The notes under the pieces are model-generated. The model was not told the DNA's origin. It saw nothing but the letters and a program-made list of their open reading frames with translations, and made no database searches. From assembly GCA_027490925.1 (NCBI GenBank), contig JAIXXF010000039.1, positions 38,128 to 102,127 of the forward strand: a stretch of DNA of 64,000 nt. The letters run 5' to 3'. This document shows, in pieces, positions 19,051-26,687 of this stretch (position 1 is the first letter of the stretch; each line of letters begins with the position of its first letter). A program made the translations under genes and the position numbers. Origin of the DNA: Comamonadaceae bacterium (GTDB taxonomy: Bacteria; Pseudomonadota; Gammaproteobacteria; Burkholderiales; Burkholderiaceae_C).

Positions 19051-21255
19051 ATGAGCACCATTTCTGACATCGCGTTGCTTCGCGTCAACTACTTGCGCGG
19101 TCCCAATATTTGGACCTATCGACCGGTGCTGGAGGTCTGGCTCGATCTGGGTGAGCTGGAAGAGCTGCCGTCTAACAAACTGCCTGGCTTCACCGAGCGT
19201 CTGGTGGCGATGCTACCCGGGTTGAGTGAGCATCACTGTGGTGTGGGCGAGGTGGGTGGATTTCTCCAACGCCTTGATGGCGGGACTTGGGCAGGTCACA
19301 TCCTGGAGCATGTGGTCATTGAGCTGCTGAATCTGGCCGGTATGCCCACTGGCTTTGGTCAAACCCGCAGCACGTCCCAAACAGGCGTCTACCGCATGGT
19401 CTTCCGCGCGCGGGATGAGCAGGTGGCGCGCAAGGCATTGACTCTGGGCCATCGGTTGTTGATGTCGGTGATCAATCGGGCGCCGTTTGATCTGCCACCC
19501 GCCGTTGCCGAATTGCGCCAATGCATCGACGACTGCTACCTTGGCCCCAGTACGGCCTGCATCGTCACTGCTGCCACCGACCGGGGCATCCCACACATCC
19601 GTTTGAACGACGGCAATTTGGTCCAGCTGGGGCACGGTGCGCGGCAACGCCGTATTTGGACTGCTGAAAGTGAGTTCACCAGCGCCATTGCAGAGGGCAT
19701 CGCCAGCGACAAAGACCTCACCAAGACGCTGTTGAAGGCATGCGGTGTACCGGTGCCCGATGGGCAGGTGGCCGACAGCCCCGAACATGCATGGGAGTTG
19801 GCGCAGGATATCGGTCTGCCGGTGGTGGTGAAGCCCTCCAATGCGAACCATGGCCGGGGTGTGACATTGGATCTGACGCGCCAAGAAGACATCGAGGCGG
19901 CATGGCGACTGGCCGATCCAGAGGGTCGCGAGGTGTTGGTGGAACGATACATCCGTGGTGAGGAGCATCGCCTGCTGGTAGTGGGCAACAAGGTAGTGGC
20001 CGCCGCCCGCGGCGAGGTGGTCGCCGTCACTGGCAACGGCATTTCCACGGTGGCGGAGTTGATCGAAAGCCAGGTCAACACCGACCCACGCCGCGGAATC
20101 GAGGAGGAGTTTCCCCTCGAGACGATTCAGGTCCACAAAGACGGTGCGGTTCAGCTGGAGTTGAAGCGGCAGGGCTTGTCGCCTGAGGCGGTGCCTGGGG
20201 CTGGCCAGACCGTGGTGATCCAACGCAACGGCAACGTCGCGATCGACTGCACCGATGAGGTCCATGCCGAGGTGGCCGCCACGGCAGTCTTAGCGGCCCG
20301 CGTGGTGGGCCTGGACATCGCGGGCATCGACATGGTGGCGCAAGACATCTCTAGTCCGCTGCACGAGCAGGGTGGGGCCATCGTCGAGGTGAACGCCGGC
20401 CCTGGATTGCTGATGCATCTCAAGCCGGCGGAAGGCGTGCCCCGTCCGGTGGGCCAAGCGATTGCCGACCACCTGTTTCCTCAAACCGACAACGGCCGCA
20501 TTCCTATCGTTGGGGTCGCAGGTTCCGAACACACCCACACCATTGCACGATTGATTGCATGGCTCGTGCACCTGGGTGGCACGTCTGTGGGCTTGGCTTG
20601 CAGAGACGGGTTGTATCTGGACAACCGCCGTGTGGACACCGGAAACAACGCGGTCTGGGCGAGCGGCCACCGGCTGATGATGAACCGCAGCATCTTGGCG
20701 GCGGTGATCGAGAACGGCGCCGATTTGGTGCTCCGAGATGGCTTGGCTTACGACCGTTGCCGGGTCGGTGTGGTGACCGATCTGTCTGGCGCGGAGCGGC
20801 TGGGTGAGTTCGACATCACCGAATCCGACCAGTTGGTCAAGGTGCTTAGGACCCAGGTGGACGTGGTGTTGTCTGACGGCACAGCGGTGCTGAACGCGGC
20901 TGACGAGCGCATCGCCGACATGGCCCGCCTGTGTGATGGTGACGTCACCTTGTACGCGGTGGACGGTCAATTACCGGCCATGGTGCAACACCGCAGTGAG
21001 GGCGGTCGCACGGTCAGTTGGCGCCAGGGTCGGCTGATGCTGGCCAATGGCCCATCTGAAAGCCCGTTGGCGTTGAGCGACACCGTCTGCGCCTGGTGCG
21101 ACCAGCCGGAATGGCCAACACGTCTGGCTGTGATCATGCCAGCGGTGGCCGCAGCCTTGGCCATGGACATTTCCCAGGACCTGATTGCGGTGGGCATTGA
21201 AACTTTCGCCTGGTCGGCGACGTCCAGCCAGCGGGTCGTCGTGTCCGCTGTATGA
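19051..21255 (+). CDS. Cyanophycin synthetase paralogue with degenerate Mur-ligase site (CphA'/CphA2-like)
   Basis: 734 residues from ATG 19051. The N-terminal domain (RVNYLRGPNIWTYRPVLEVW) and ATP-grasp domain are intact (VVVKPSNANHGRGVTLDL, EVNAGPGLLMHL near residue 450). The C-terminal Mur-ligase-like domain is shortened and its P-loop reads GSEHTHT (residues 491-497), where the next gene has GTNGKTT. It should not bind ATP there. Cyanobacterial CphA2 is a comparable truncated form that polymerises beta-Asp-Arg dipeptides with the ATP-grasp site alone; the same activity here is inference. It is the first gene of the cph operon. Confidence 0.85.
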   Translation: MSTISDIALLRVNYLRGPNIWTYRPVLEVWLDLGELEELPSNKLPGFTERLVAMLPGLSEHHCGVGEVGGFLQRLDGGTWAGHILEHVVIELLNLAGMPTGFGQTRSTSQTGVYRMVFRARDEQVARKALTLGHRLLMSVINRAPFDLPPAVAELRQCIDDCYLGPSTACIVTAATDRGIPHIRLNDGNLVQLGHGARQRRIWTAESEFTSAIAEGIASDKDLTKTLLKACGVPVPDGQVADSPEHAWELAQDIGLPVVVKPSNANHGRGVTLDLTRQEDIEAAWRLADPEGREVLVERYIRGEEHRLLVVGNKVVAAARGEVVAVTGNGISTVAELIESQVNTDPRRGIEEEFPLETIQVHKDGAVQLELKRQGLSPEAVPGAGQTVVIQRNGNVAIDCTDEVHAEVAATAVLAARVVGLDIAGIDMVAQDISSPLHEQGGAIVEVNAGPGLLMHLKPAEGVPRPVGQAIADHLFPQTDNGRIPIVGVAGSEHTHTIARLIAWLVHLGGTSVGLACRDGLYLDNRRVDTGNNAVWASGHRLMMNRSILAAVIENGADLVLRDGLAYDRCRVGVVTDLSGAERLGEFDITESDQLVKVLRTQVDVVLSDGTAVLNAADERIADMARLCDGDVTLYAVDGQLPAMVQHRSEGGRTVSWRQGRLMLANGPSESPLALSDTVCAWCDQPEWPTRLAVIMPAVAAALAMDISQDLIAVGIETFAWSATSSQRVVVSAV

Positions 21256-21307
21256 ACCCTGCTCCCGTATCCCACCCGATTCACCTGTTAACACTCAAGG
21301 CTCAAAC

Positions 21308-23905
21308 ATGGAAGTGACCCGCATACGCGCCTTGCGCGGCCCCAACTTGTGGAGCCGCCACACGGCCATCGAGGCCGTGGTCTCTTGCCCGTTCGGCGAG
21401 CGCGCCATGGCCGACTTCGAGGGTTTTGAAACACGCTTGCGAGCTCTGTATCCAGCAGTGGGCGAGCTTCGCCCGGCGTCGCCCGCCAGCCCGCTCACTT
21501 TGGCCCATGTGCTTGAAGCTGCTGCCCTGTCATTGCAGGCGCAGGCTGGTTGCCCGGTGACGTTCAGTCGCACCTCGCCGACGACTGAAGACGGCGTGTA
21601 TCAGGTGGTCGTTCAGTACACCGAGGAAGCTGTGGGTCGCATGGCCGTGCACGCAGCGGTTGAGCTGATTGAAGCGGCGCTTGCAGGACGGCCGTTCGAT
21701 TCGGCCAAGGTGGTCGCCGATATGCGCGAACTCGACGAAGACGAGCGTTTGGGTCCCAGCACCGGCTCCATCGTGGACGCCGCGGTCGCCCGCGGCATCC
21801 CGTTTCGCCGTTTGACGCAAGGCAGTTTGGTGCAATTCGGCTGGGGGTCCAAACAGCGGCGCATTCAGGCCGCCGAAGTCGATGCCACCAGCGCTGTGTC
21901 TGAAGCGATTGCGCAGGACAAAGACCTTACCAAGCAGCTCCTGCACGCAGCGGGCGTGCCCGTGCCCCGCGGCAGGCCCGTCAATAGCGTCGACGACGCT
22001 TGGGCTGTGGCCAACGAAGTGGGGTTACCGGTGGTGGTCAAACCCCAAGATGGCAACCAAGGCAAAGGCGTGACGGTCAATATCACCACCCGCGAGCAGT
22101 TGGAAACGGCATACCGTACCGCCGAAGCCATTGGCCAAGTCATGGTGGAGCGCTTCTTACCCGGTAACGATTACCGCATGCTGGTGGTCGGTCACCAGCT
22201 GGTCGCAGCTGCTCGCCGCGACCCCCCCAATGTGATCGGCGATGGTGAGCACACGGTGCAGCAGTTGGTGGAAATGGTCAACAGCGATCCGCGACGGGGC
22301 GATGGGCACGCCACTTCGTTGACAAAAATTCGATTCGACGACATCGCCGTAGCTCGCCTGCACGGTCAGGGCTTGTTGCCCAGCTCGGTGCCAGAGAAAG
22401 GTCGCCGGGTGGTGTTGCGCAACAACGCAAACCTCAGCACCGGTGGCACGGCCACCGACGTCACAGAGGACGTCCACCCCGAGGTGGCGGCCCGCGCGGT
22501 CTCAGCGGCACGGATGATAGGGCTTGATGTTTGCGGCGTGGACATCGTCTGTGAAAGTGTCCTGCGCCCGCTGGAAGAGCAGCACGGTGGAGTGGTGGAG
22601 GTTAACGCGGCACCAGGGTTGCGCATGCACCTGTCGCCATCGTTTGGCAAAGGTCGTCCGGTGGGCGAGGCCATCGTCAACAGCATTTTCCCGCCCGGCG
22701 ACGATGGGCGCATACCAGTGATCGCGGTCACTGGAACCAACGGCAAAACCACCACGGCGCGGCTCATCACGCACTTGTTGGCCAGCACTGGCCTCCGTGT
22801 GGGCATGACCAACACAGACGGTGTCTACGTCAACGGGAAACAGATCGACAGCGGTGACTGCAGTGGTCCACGAAGTGCGCGCAATGTACTCATGCACCCC
22901 GAAGTGGACGCTGCCGTGTTTGAGACCGCGCGCGGTGGCATCCTGCGCGAGGGTTTGGGTTTTGACCGCTGCCAAGTGTCGGTGGTGACCAACATCGGTG
23001 TGGGCGACCATCTTGGTTTGAACTACATCACTACGGTGGACGAGCTGGCTGTGCTCAAGCGGGTGATTGTTCAAAACGTTGCGCCCACAGGCTATGCGGT
23101 GCTGAACGCAGCCGATCCCATGACGGCTGCGATGGCGAGTGTTTGCCCAGGCGCTGTGATTTACTTCGCGGCCGACCGCAACCACCCAGTGATGGCCACC
23201 CACCGCGCCCAAGGCCACCGCACGGTCTATGTCGATGGCGATGCAGTGATCGCCGCCGACGGTGTACGGCGGGAACGCTTCCCCCTCAAAGCCATCCCGA
23301 TTACCCGCAACGGCACCATCGGGTTCCAAGTGGAGAACGTCATGGCCGCGGTCGCCGCCGCGTGGGGCGCAGGTTTGAGCTGGGAGGCTGTGCGCAGCGG
23401 CTTGGCCAGTTTCTTGAACGATGCCGACAACGCCCCAGGGCGTTTCAACGTGATGGACTTCCGCGGCGCCACGGTGATCGCCGACTATGGCCACAACCCC
23501 GACGCCATGCGTGCTTTGGTGTCGGCTGTGGACGCGATGCCAGCCAGACGGCGGATGGTGGTGATCAGCTGCGCGGGCGACCGGCGCGACCAGGACATCT
23601 CCGACCAAACCAAAATCTTGGGTGAGGCGTTCGACAGTGTGGTGCTGTATGAAGACGCTTGCCAGCGCGGCCGCGCCGATGGCGAGGTGTTCCAGCTCAT
23701 GCGACAGGGTTTGGCCAATGCACGGCGAGCCAAAGATGTGGTGGAGATCCGAGGAGAGTTCAGCGCCATTGACCAAGCCCTGGCGCGTTTGGAGCCAGGC
23801 GATTTGTGCTTGGTGTTGGTCGATCAGGTCGAGGAGGCCTTGGCCCACTTGGCACAGCGTTGTTCGGCGGCTGGCCAGCCCGAGCCAGCAGTGACAACTG
23901 GTTAA
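21308..23905 (+). CDS. cphA: Cyanophycin synthetase CphA
   Basis: 865 residues from ATG 21308; the frame stays open upstream into the previous gene, but homologues start MEVTRIRALRGPNLW. Three domains are visible: an N domain (1 to ~160), ATP-grasp (~160-470, with VVVKPQDGNQGKGVTVNI and EVNAAPGLRMHL) and Mur ligase (from ~470, P-loop GTNGKTT at 476-482, then GPRSARNVLMHPEVD and DYGHNPDAM). It builds multi-L-arginyl-poly-L-aspartate, a nitrogen/carbon reserve, from Asp and Arg with ATP. It follows the paralogue by 52 bases. No cyanophycinase gene is in the window. Confidence 0.95.
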   Translation: MEVTRIRALRGPNLWSRHTAIEAVVSCPFGERAMADFEGFETRLRALYPAVGELRPASPASPLTLAHVLEAAALSLQAQAGCPVTFSRTSPTTEDGVYQVVVQYTEEAVGRMAVHAAVELIEAALAGRPFDSAKVVADMRELDEDERLGPSTGSIVDAAVARGIPFRRLTQGSLVQFGWGSKQRRIQAAEVDATSAVSEAIAQDKDLTKQLLHAAGVPVPRGRPVNSVDDAWAVANEVGLPVVVKPQDGNQGKGVTVNITTREQLETAYRTAEAIGQVMVERFLPGNDYRMLVVGHQLVAAARRDPPNVIGDGEHTVQQLVEMVNSDPRRGDGHATSLTKIRFDDIAVARLHGQGLLPSSVPEKGRRVVLRNNANLSTGGTATDVTEDVHPEVAARAVSAARMIGLDVCGVDIVCESVLRPLEEQHGGVVEVNAAPGLRMHLSPSFGKGRPVGEAIVNSIFPPGDDGRIPVIAVTGTNGKTTTARLITHLLASTGLRVGMTNTDGVYVNGKQIDSGDCSGPRSARNVLMHPEVDAAVFETARGGILREGLGFDRCQVSVVTNIGVGDHLGLNYITTVDELAVLKRVIVQNVAPTGYAVLNAADPMTAAMASVCPGAVIYFAADRNHPVMATHRAQGHRTVYVDGDAVIAADGVRRERFPLKAIPITRNGTIGFQVENVMAAVAAAWGAGLSWEAVRSGLASFLNDADNAPGRFNVMDFRGATVIADYGHNPDAMRALVSAVDAMPARRRMVVISCAGDRRDQDISDQTKILGEAFDSVVLYEDACQRGRADGEVFQLMRQGLANARRAKDVVEIRGEFSAIDQALARLEPGDLCLVLVDQVEEALAHLAQRCSAAGQPEPAVTTG

Positions 23906-23914
23906 GATAGGTCA

Positions 23915-24562
23915 ATGCCCAGCTATTCCACGCCTTTTGAGATCCATGTCCATGGCGAAGTGCCCCTGCGCGAAGACGTGGGCTACCAGCAGCTGCAAGA
24001 CGCGTTGTCGCCGCTCTGGCGCTATGCGGGTGCCAAGTCGTTGGCCGACGGCGCAGCCAGCAGTTACGAGGAAGAGCCCGGCATCAAATTTGACCCTCAA
24101 GCGCACTTGTTGCGCATTTGTTGGACCGTGCCGGGCAACGACGACTTTCGCCAAGCGGTCGATGAAATGTGCATGGCCCTGAACGAATTGGCGCAGAGCG
24201 GCGCACCGATTGAAGTCACGTTCTACGACACCGAGTACGACGAAGACGAGGCAGAGGAATCCGGAGAAGAGGGCGACGGCAGCCGAGATGATTTCGCGAT
24301 GTATTTCGTGGGCCCAACCCCAGCCGCCATCATGCAAGTGCAACGCGACCTCTTGGTTCAGGATGTGGTCAACCTGATGGAGCGCCACTTCGACAACAGC
24401 GAGCTGGGTGATGTGGTGGCGGCCGTGGACCAGCTGTTTTCCAAGCGCTACGACGCACTGACCAGTTCCATGCAGCTGGGTCGGCCCCCGCGCGGCCCAG
24501 GTGGGTCGTCTGGCGGTGGAACAGGGCACGGCGGTGGCCGTAAGCCCCGCCACCTACACTGA
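23915..24562 (+). CDS. Uncharacterised acidic protein of the cyanophycin operon
   Basis: 215 residues, starting 9 bases after cphA, so almost certainly co-transcribed. Residues 1 to ~110 look like a compact alpha/beta domain (FEIHVHGEVPLREDVGY, FDPQAHLLRICWTVPGNDDF). A strongly acidic patch follows (EYDEDEAEESGEEGDG), then a second conserved-looking block (DFAMYFVGPTPAAIMQVQRD) and a Gly/Pro/basic tail ending in RKPRHLH. No signal peptide or membrane helix. I do not recognise a characterised family. Its tight coupling to cphA suggests a granule-associated or regulatory role. Confidence 0.8.
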   Translation: MPSYSTPFEIHVHGEVPLREDVGYQQLQDALSPLWRYAGAKSLADGAASSYEEEPGIKFDPQAHLLRICWTVPGNDDFRQAVDEMCMALNELAQSGAPIEVTFYDTEYDEDEAEESGEEGDGSRDDFAMYFVGPTPAAIMQVQRDLLVQDVVNLMERHFDNSELGDVVAAVDQLFSKRYDALTSSMQLGRPPRGPGGSSGGGTGHGGGRKPRHLH

Positions 24563-24565
24563 CGG

Positions 24566-25225
24566 TCAACGCCCGGCAACGGGCTTTTTTTTCGCCTCAG
24601 CTTCCGTTGGGGCGAGCCCCAGTCCAGCCAAGTAAGCGTCCATCGCCTGTTGACCGAGTTTCAGCAGGGCAAATTCGCCTGGTTCAAGCAGCCAGTTTTG
24701 GATCAAACCATCGATCAGCGCGTGCAATCCTTGAGCGGCATGGGTGGCTGGCAATGGCAGCTTCATTCCACGTTGGCGCGCAGCCTGCGCCAGCGCTTTT
24801 CGCGTTTGTTCAATACACAGCCGACGGATGTTCAGGTGGCGTTGCCTAACCGCTTGCAGCTCGTCCACGTACTCGACCTTGTGCGTGGCCACCGCGAACA
24901 CCCGGCGTGTGCGCTCGTCGGTTTCGGTTTGCCTCAAGGCGCTCAGCATCGCTTGGCGCATGCCTTGCAGGGCGTCCTCTGCGGGGTTGGTACCCAGTTG
25001 TTGGAAAGTCGCCTCCAGTGGCAGGGTGACCCTCTCCATCATGGCGTTGAACAGATCGGCTTTGTCTTTGAAGTGCCAATAGATCGCACCCCGGGTGGTC
25101 CCCGCTTGTTGAGCGATATCGTTCAGCGTGGTGCGCGACACCCCGTGGGCGTGGAAAACCAGCTCTGCGGCATCGAGCAGGGTGTGGCGTGTGGCAAGGG
25201 CGTCTTCACGCGTGCGGCGAACCAA
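24566..25225 (-). CDS. TetR/AcrR family repressor of the RND efflux operon
   Basis: 219 residues from TTG 25225. I chose this start because AGGAG lies six bases ahead and the family usually begins with the RRTREDALATR segment. The N-terminal helix-turn-helix is RTTLNDIAQQAGTTRGAIYW followed by HFKDKADLF. The C-terminal ligand domain matches the TtgR/AcrR/NalC-type length. These repressors release DNA when they bind drugs or solvents. The gene is divergent from the efflux operon, with a matching operator between them (25288-25309). Its 3' end carries the terminator of the convergent cph operon. Confidence 0.9.
   Translation of the reverse strand: MVRRTREDALATRHTLLDAAELVFHAHGVSRTTLNDIAQQAGTTRGAIYWHFKDKADLFNAMMERVTLPLEATFQQLGTNPAEDALQGMRQAMLSALRQTETDERTRRVFAVATHKVEYVDELQAVRQRHLNIRRLCIEQTRKALAQAARQRGMKLPLPATHAAQGLHALIDGLIQNWLLEPGEFALLKLGQQAMDAYLAGLGLAPTEAEAKKKPVAGR
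24571..24592 (+). terminator. Terminator of the cph operon, inside the 3' end of the convergent regulator gene
   Basis: Stem GCCCG / CGGGC with a 4-base loop followed by eight T. It begins nine bases after the stop of the upstream plus-strand gene and lies within the last codons (Lys-Lys-Lys-Pro) of the minus-strand TetR gene. Confidence 0.8.
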
Positions 25226-25287
25226 ATGGGTCTCCTGTGGATGAGTGAGTGGCACCTCGGCTCTGGCTAATAGGTCCCAACAGTGAC

Positions 25288-25309
25288 TATACATTCATAA
25301 ATGTATGTA
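25288..25309. promoter_or_regulatory. AcrR/TtgR-type operator
   Basis: Reads TACATTCATAAATGTATGTA (25290-25309), an imperfect palindrome that on the other strand closely resembles the known E. coli acrAB operator recognised by AcrR. It lies between the divergent regulator and efflux genes, the expected place for control of both. Confidence 0.75.
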
Positions 25310-25397
25310 AACTGTGCTCAGTACAAGGCGCTGCATCACAAATGCGGTGCTTTGCTTCAAATAGTTTGGTCGCTATCCACACCCATTGAGAACCCGT

Positions 25398-26675
25398 ATG
25401 CCATCTTCCAGTCCTGACCACGTTCTGATCACCCGCCATCGTGCTCTTTGGCCACTGGCTCTGATGGGTGTGGTCTGGCTGTCGGCTTGTGGCAAAGCCG
25501 ATCCTGCCAGTGCGCCCGTCGCGCCCCCTTTGCCTCAAGTGGGGGTGGTCACGGTGGCGCTGGGGGACGTGGCCTTGCTGACCGAGTTACCGGGGCGCCT
25601 TGAGTCTTCGCGTGTCGCTCAGGTGCGTGCGCGGGCGGCGGGCATTGTGCAGAAGCGTTGGTTCACCGAGGGGGGCGCCGTACGGGCAGGGCAGCGCTTG
25701 TTCTCCATAGACCCTGCACCGCTCAAGGCTGCTTTTGACAGCGCGCAGGCCAGCCTTGCCCGCGCCCAGGCGAACCTGACGCAGGCGACGGCGCTGGCCG
25801 AACGCTACGCGCCCTTGGCGGAGGCCAACGCGGTGAGCCAGCAGGAGTACGCCAACGCGGTGGCGGCCCAGAAGCAAGCCCAGGCCGACGTGGCCGTGGC
25901 CAATGCCGCTGTACAGGCGGCACGCATCAACCTTGACCATGCCACCGTGGTTTCTCCCATTGCGGGTCGGATTGGGCGGGCTTTGGTGACCGAGGGTGCC
26001 TTGGTTGGGCAAGGCGAAGCGACGCCGCTGGCGGTGGTACAGCAGATGGACCCCCTCTACGTCAATTTCACCCAGTCGGCGGCCGAGGTGATGCGTTTGC
26101 GCAAGGCGCTGGAGGCGGGGCAACTCAGGCGTGCCAGCGGCTCGGCGGCTGCGGCAGTGGCCATTGTGCTGGAGGACGGCACGTTGTACGGCCAGTCTGG
26201 CAAGCTGCTTTTCAGCGACATGTCGGTCGATCCCAGCACCGGGCAAATCACCCTGCGCGCGGAGGTGCCCAATCCCAAGGGCGAGCTGCTACCGGGCTTG
26301 TATGTGCGGGTGAGGGTCTCTCAAGCCGAAGCGCGCAACGCCATCACGTTGCCTCAACAAGCGGTGGCGCGGGCGCCCAGTGGTGACACGGTGACCGTGG
26401 TCGCGCCCGATGGCCAGCTGGTACCGCGTCCGGTCAAAGTCGGTGATGCGCAAGACGGCCGCTGGGTGATCTTGAGTGGCCTGCAGGCGGGTGAACAAGT
26501 GATGGTGGATGGTTTCCAGAAAGTGCGCGGAACAGGACCGGTGAAACCGGTGCCCTGGCAGCCCAGTGGCGCCACAGCCGCTGTGCCAGCGAGCGCGCCG
26601 ACGGCAGCGGTGGCCACCAAAGCGGGCGGTTCGGTCAGCTCTACGGCACCGTCCACGTCCTCGGCCAGCCGTTGA
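25398..26675 (+). CDS. RND efflux periplasmic adaptor (AcrA/TtgA/MexA family)
   Basis: 425 residues from ATG 25398. A lipoprotein signal ends at LSAC (about residue 31). Then come the lipoyl halves (VRARAAGIVQKRWFTEGGAV and ATVVSPIAGRIGRALV) flanking a helical hairpin rich in Ala/Gln, and the beta-barrel (LYVNFTQSAAEVMRLR). The last ~50 residues are a Pro/Ala/Ser/Thr tail. It bridges the inner-membrane pump and the outer-membrane channel. First gene of a three-gene operon; 12 bases separate it from the pump gene. Confidence 0.93.
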   Translation: MPSSSPDHVLITRHRALWPLALMGVVWLSACGKADPASAPVAPPLPQVGVVTVALGDVALLTELPGRLESSRVAQVRARAAGIVQKRWFTEGGAVRAGQRLFSIDPAPLKAAFDSAQASLARAQANLTQATALAERYAPLAEANAVSQQEYANAVAAQKQAQADVAVANAAVQAARINLDHATVVSPIAGRIGRALVTEGALVGQGEATPLAVVQQMDPLYVNFTQSAAEVMRLRKALEAGQLRRASGSAAAAVAIVLEDGTLYGQSGKLLFSDMSVDPSTGQITLRAEVPNPKGELLPGLYVRVRVSQAEARNAITLPQQAVARAPSGDTVTVVAPDGQLVPRPVKVGDAQDGRWVILSGLQAGEQVMVDGFQKVRGTGPVKPVPWQPSGATAAVPASAPTAAVATKAGGSVSSTAPSTSSASR

Positions 26676-26687
26676 GGGGCGGTTCAT

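Noticed and set aside
22502..23848. Open frame of 448 codons on the minus strand
   Set aside because: Antisense to the Mur-ligase domain of cphA, where motifs are clear.
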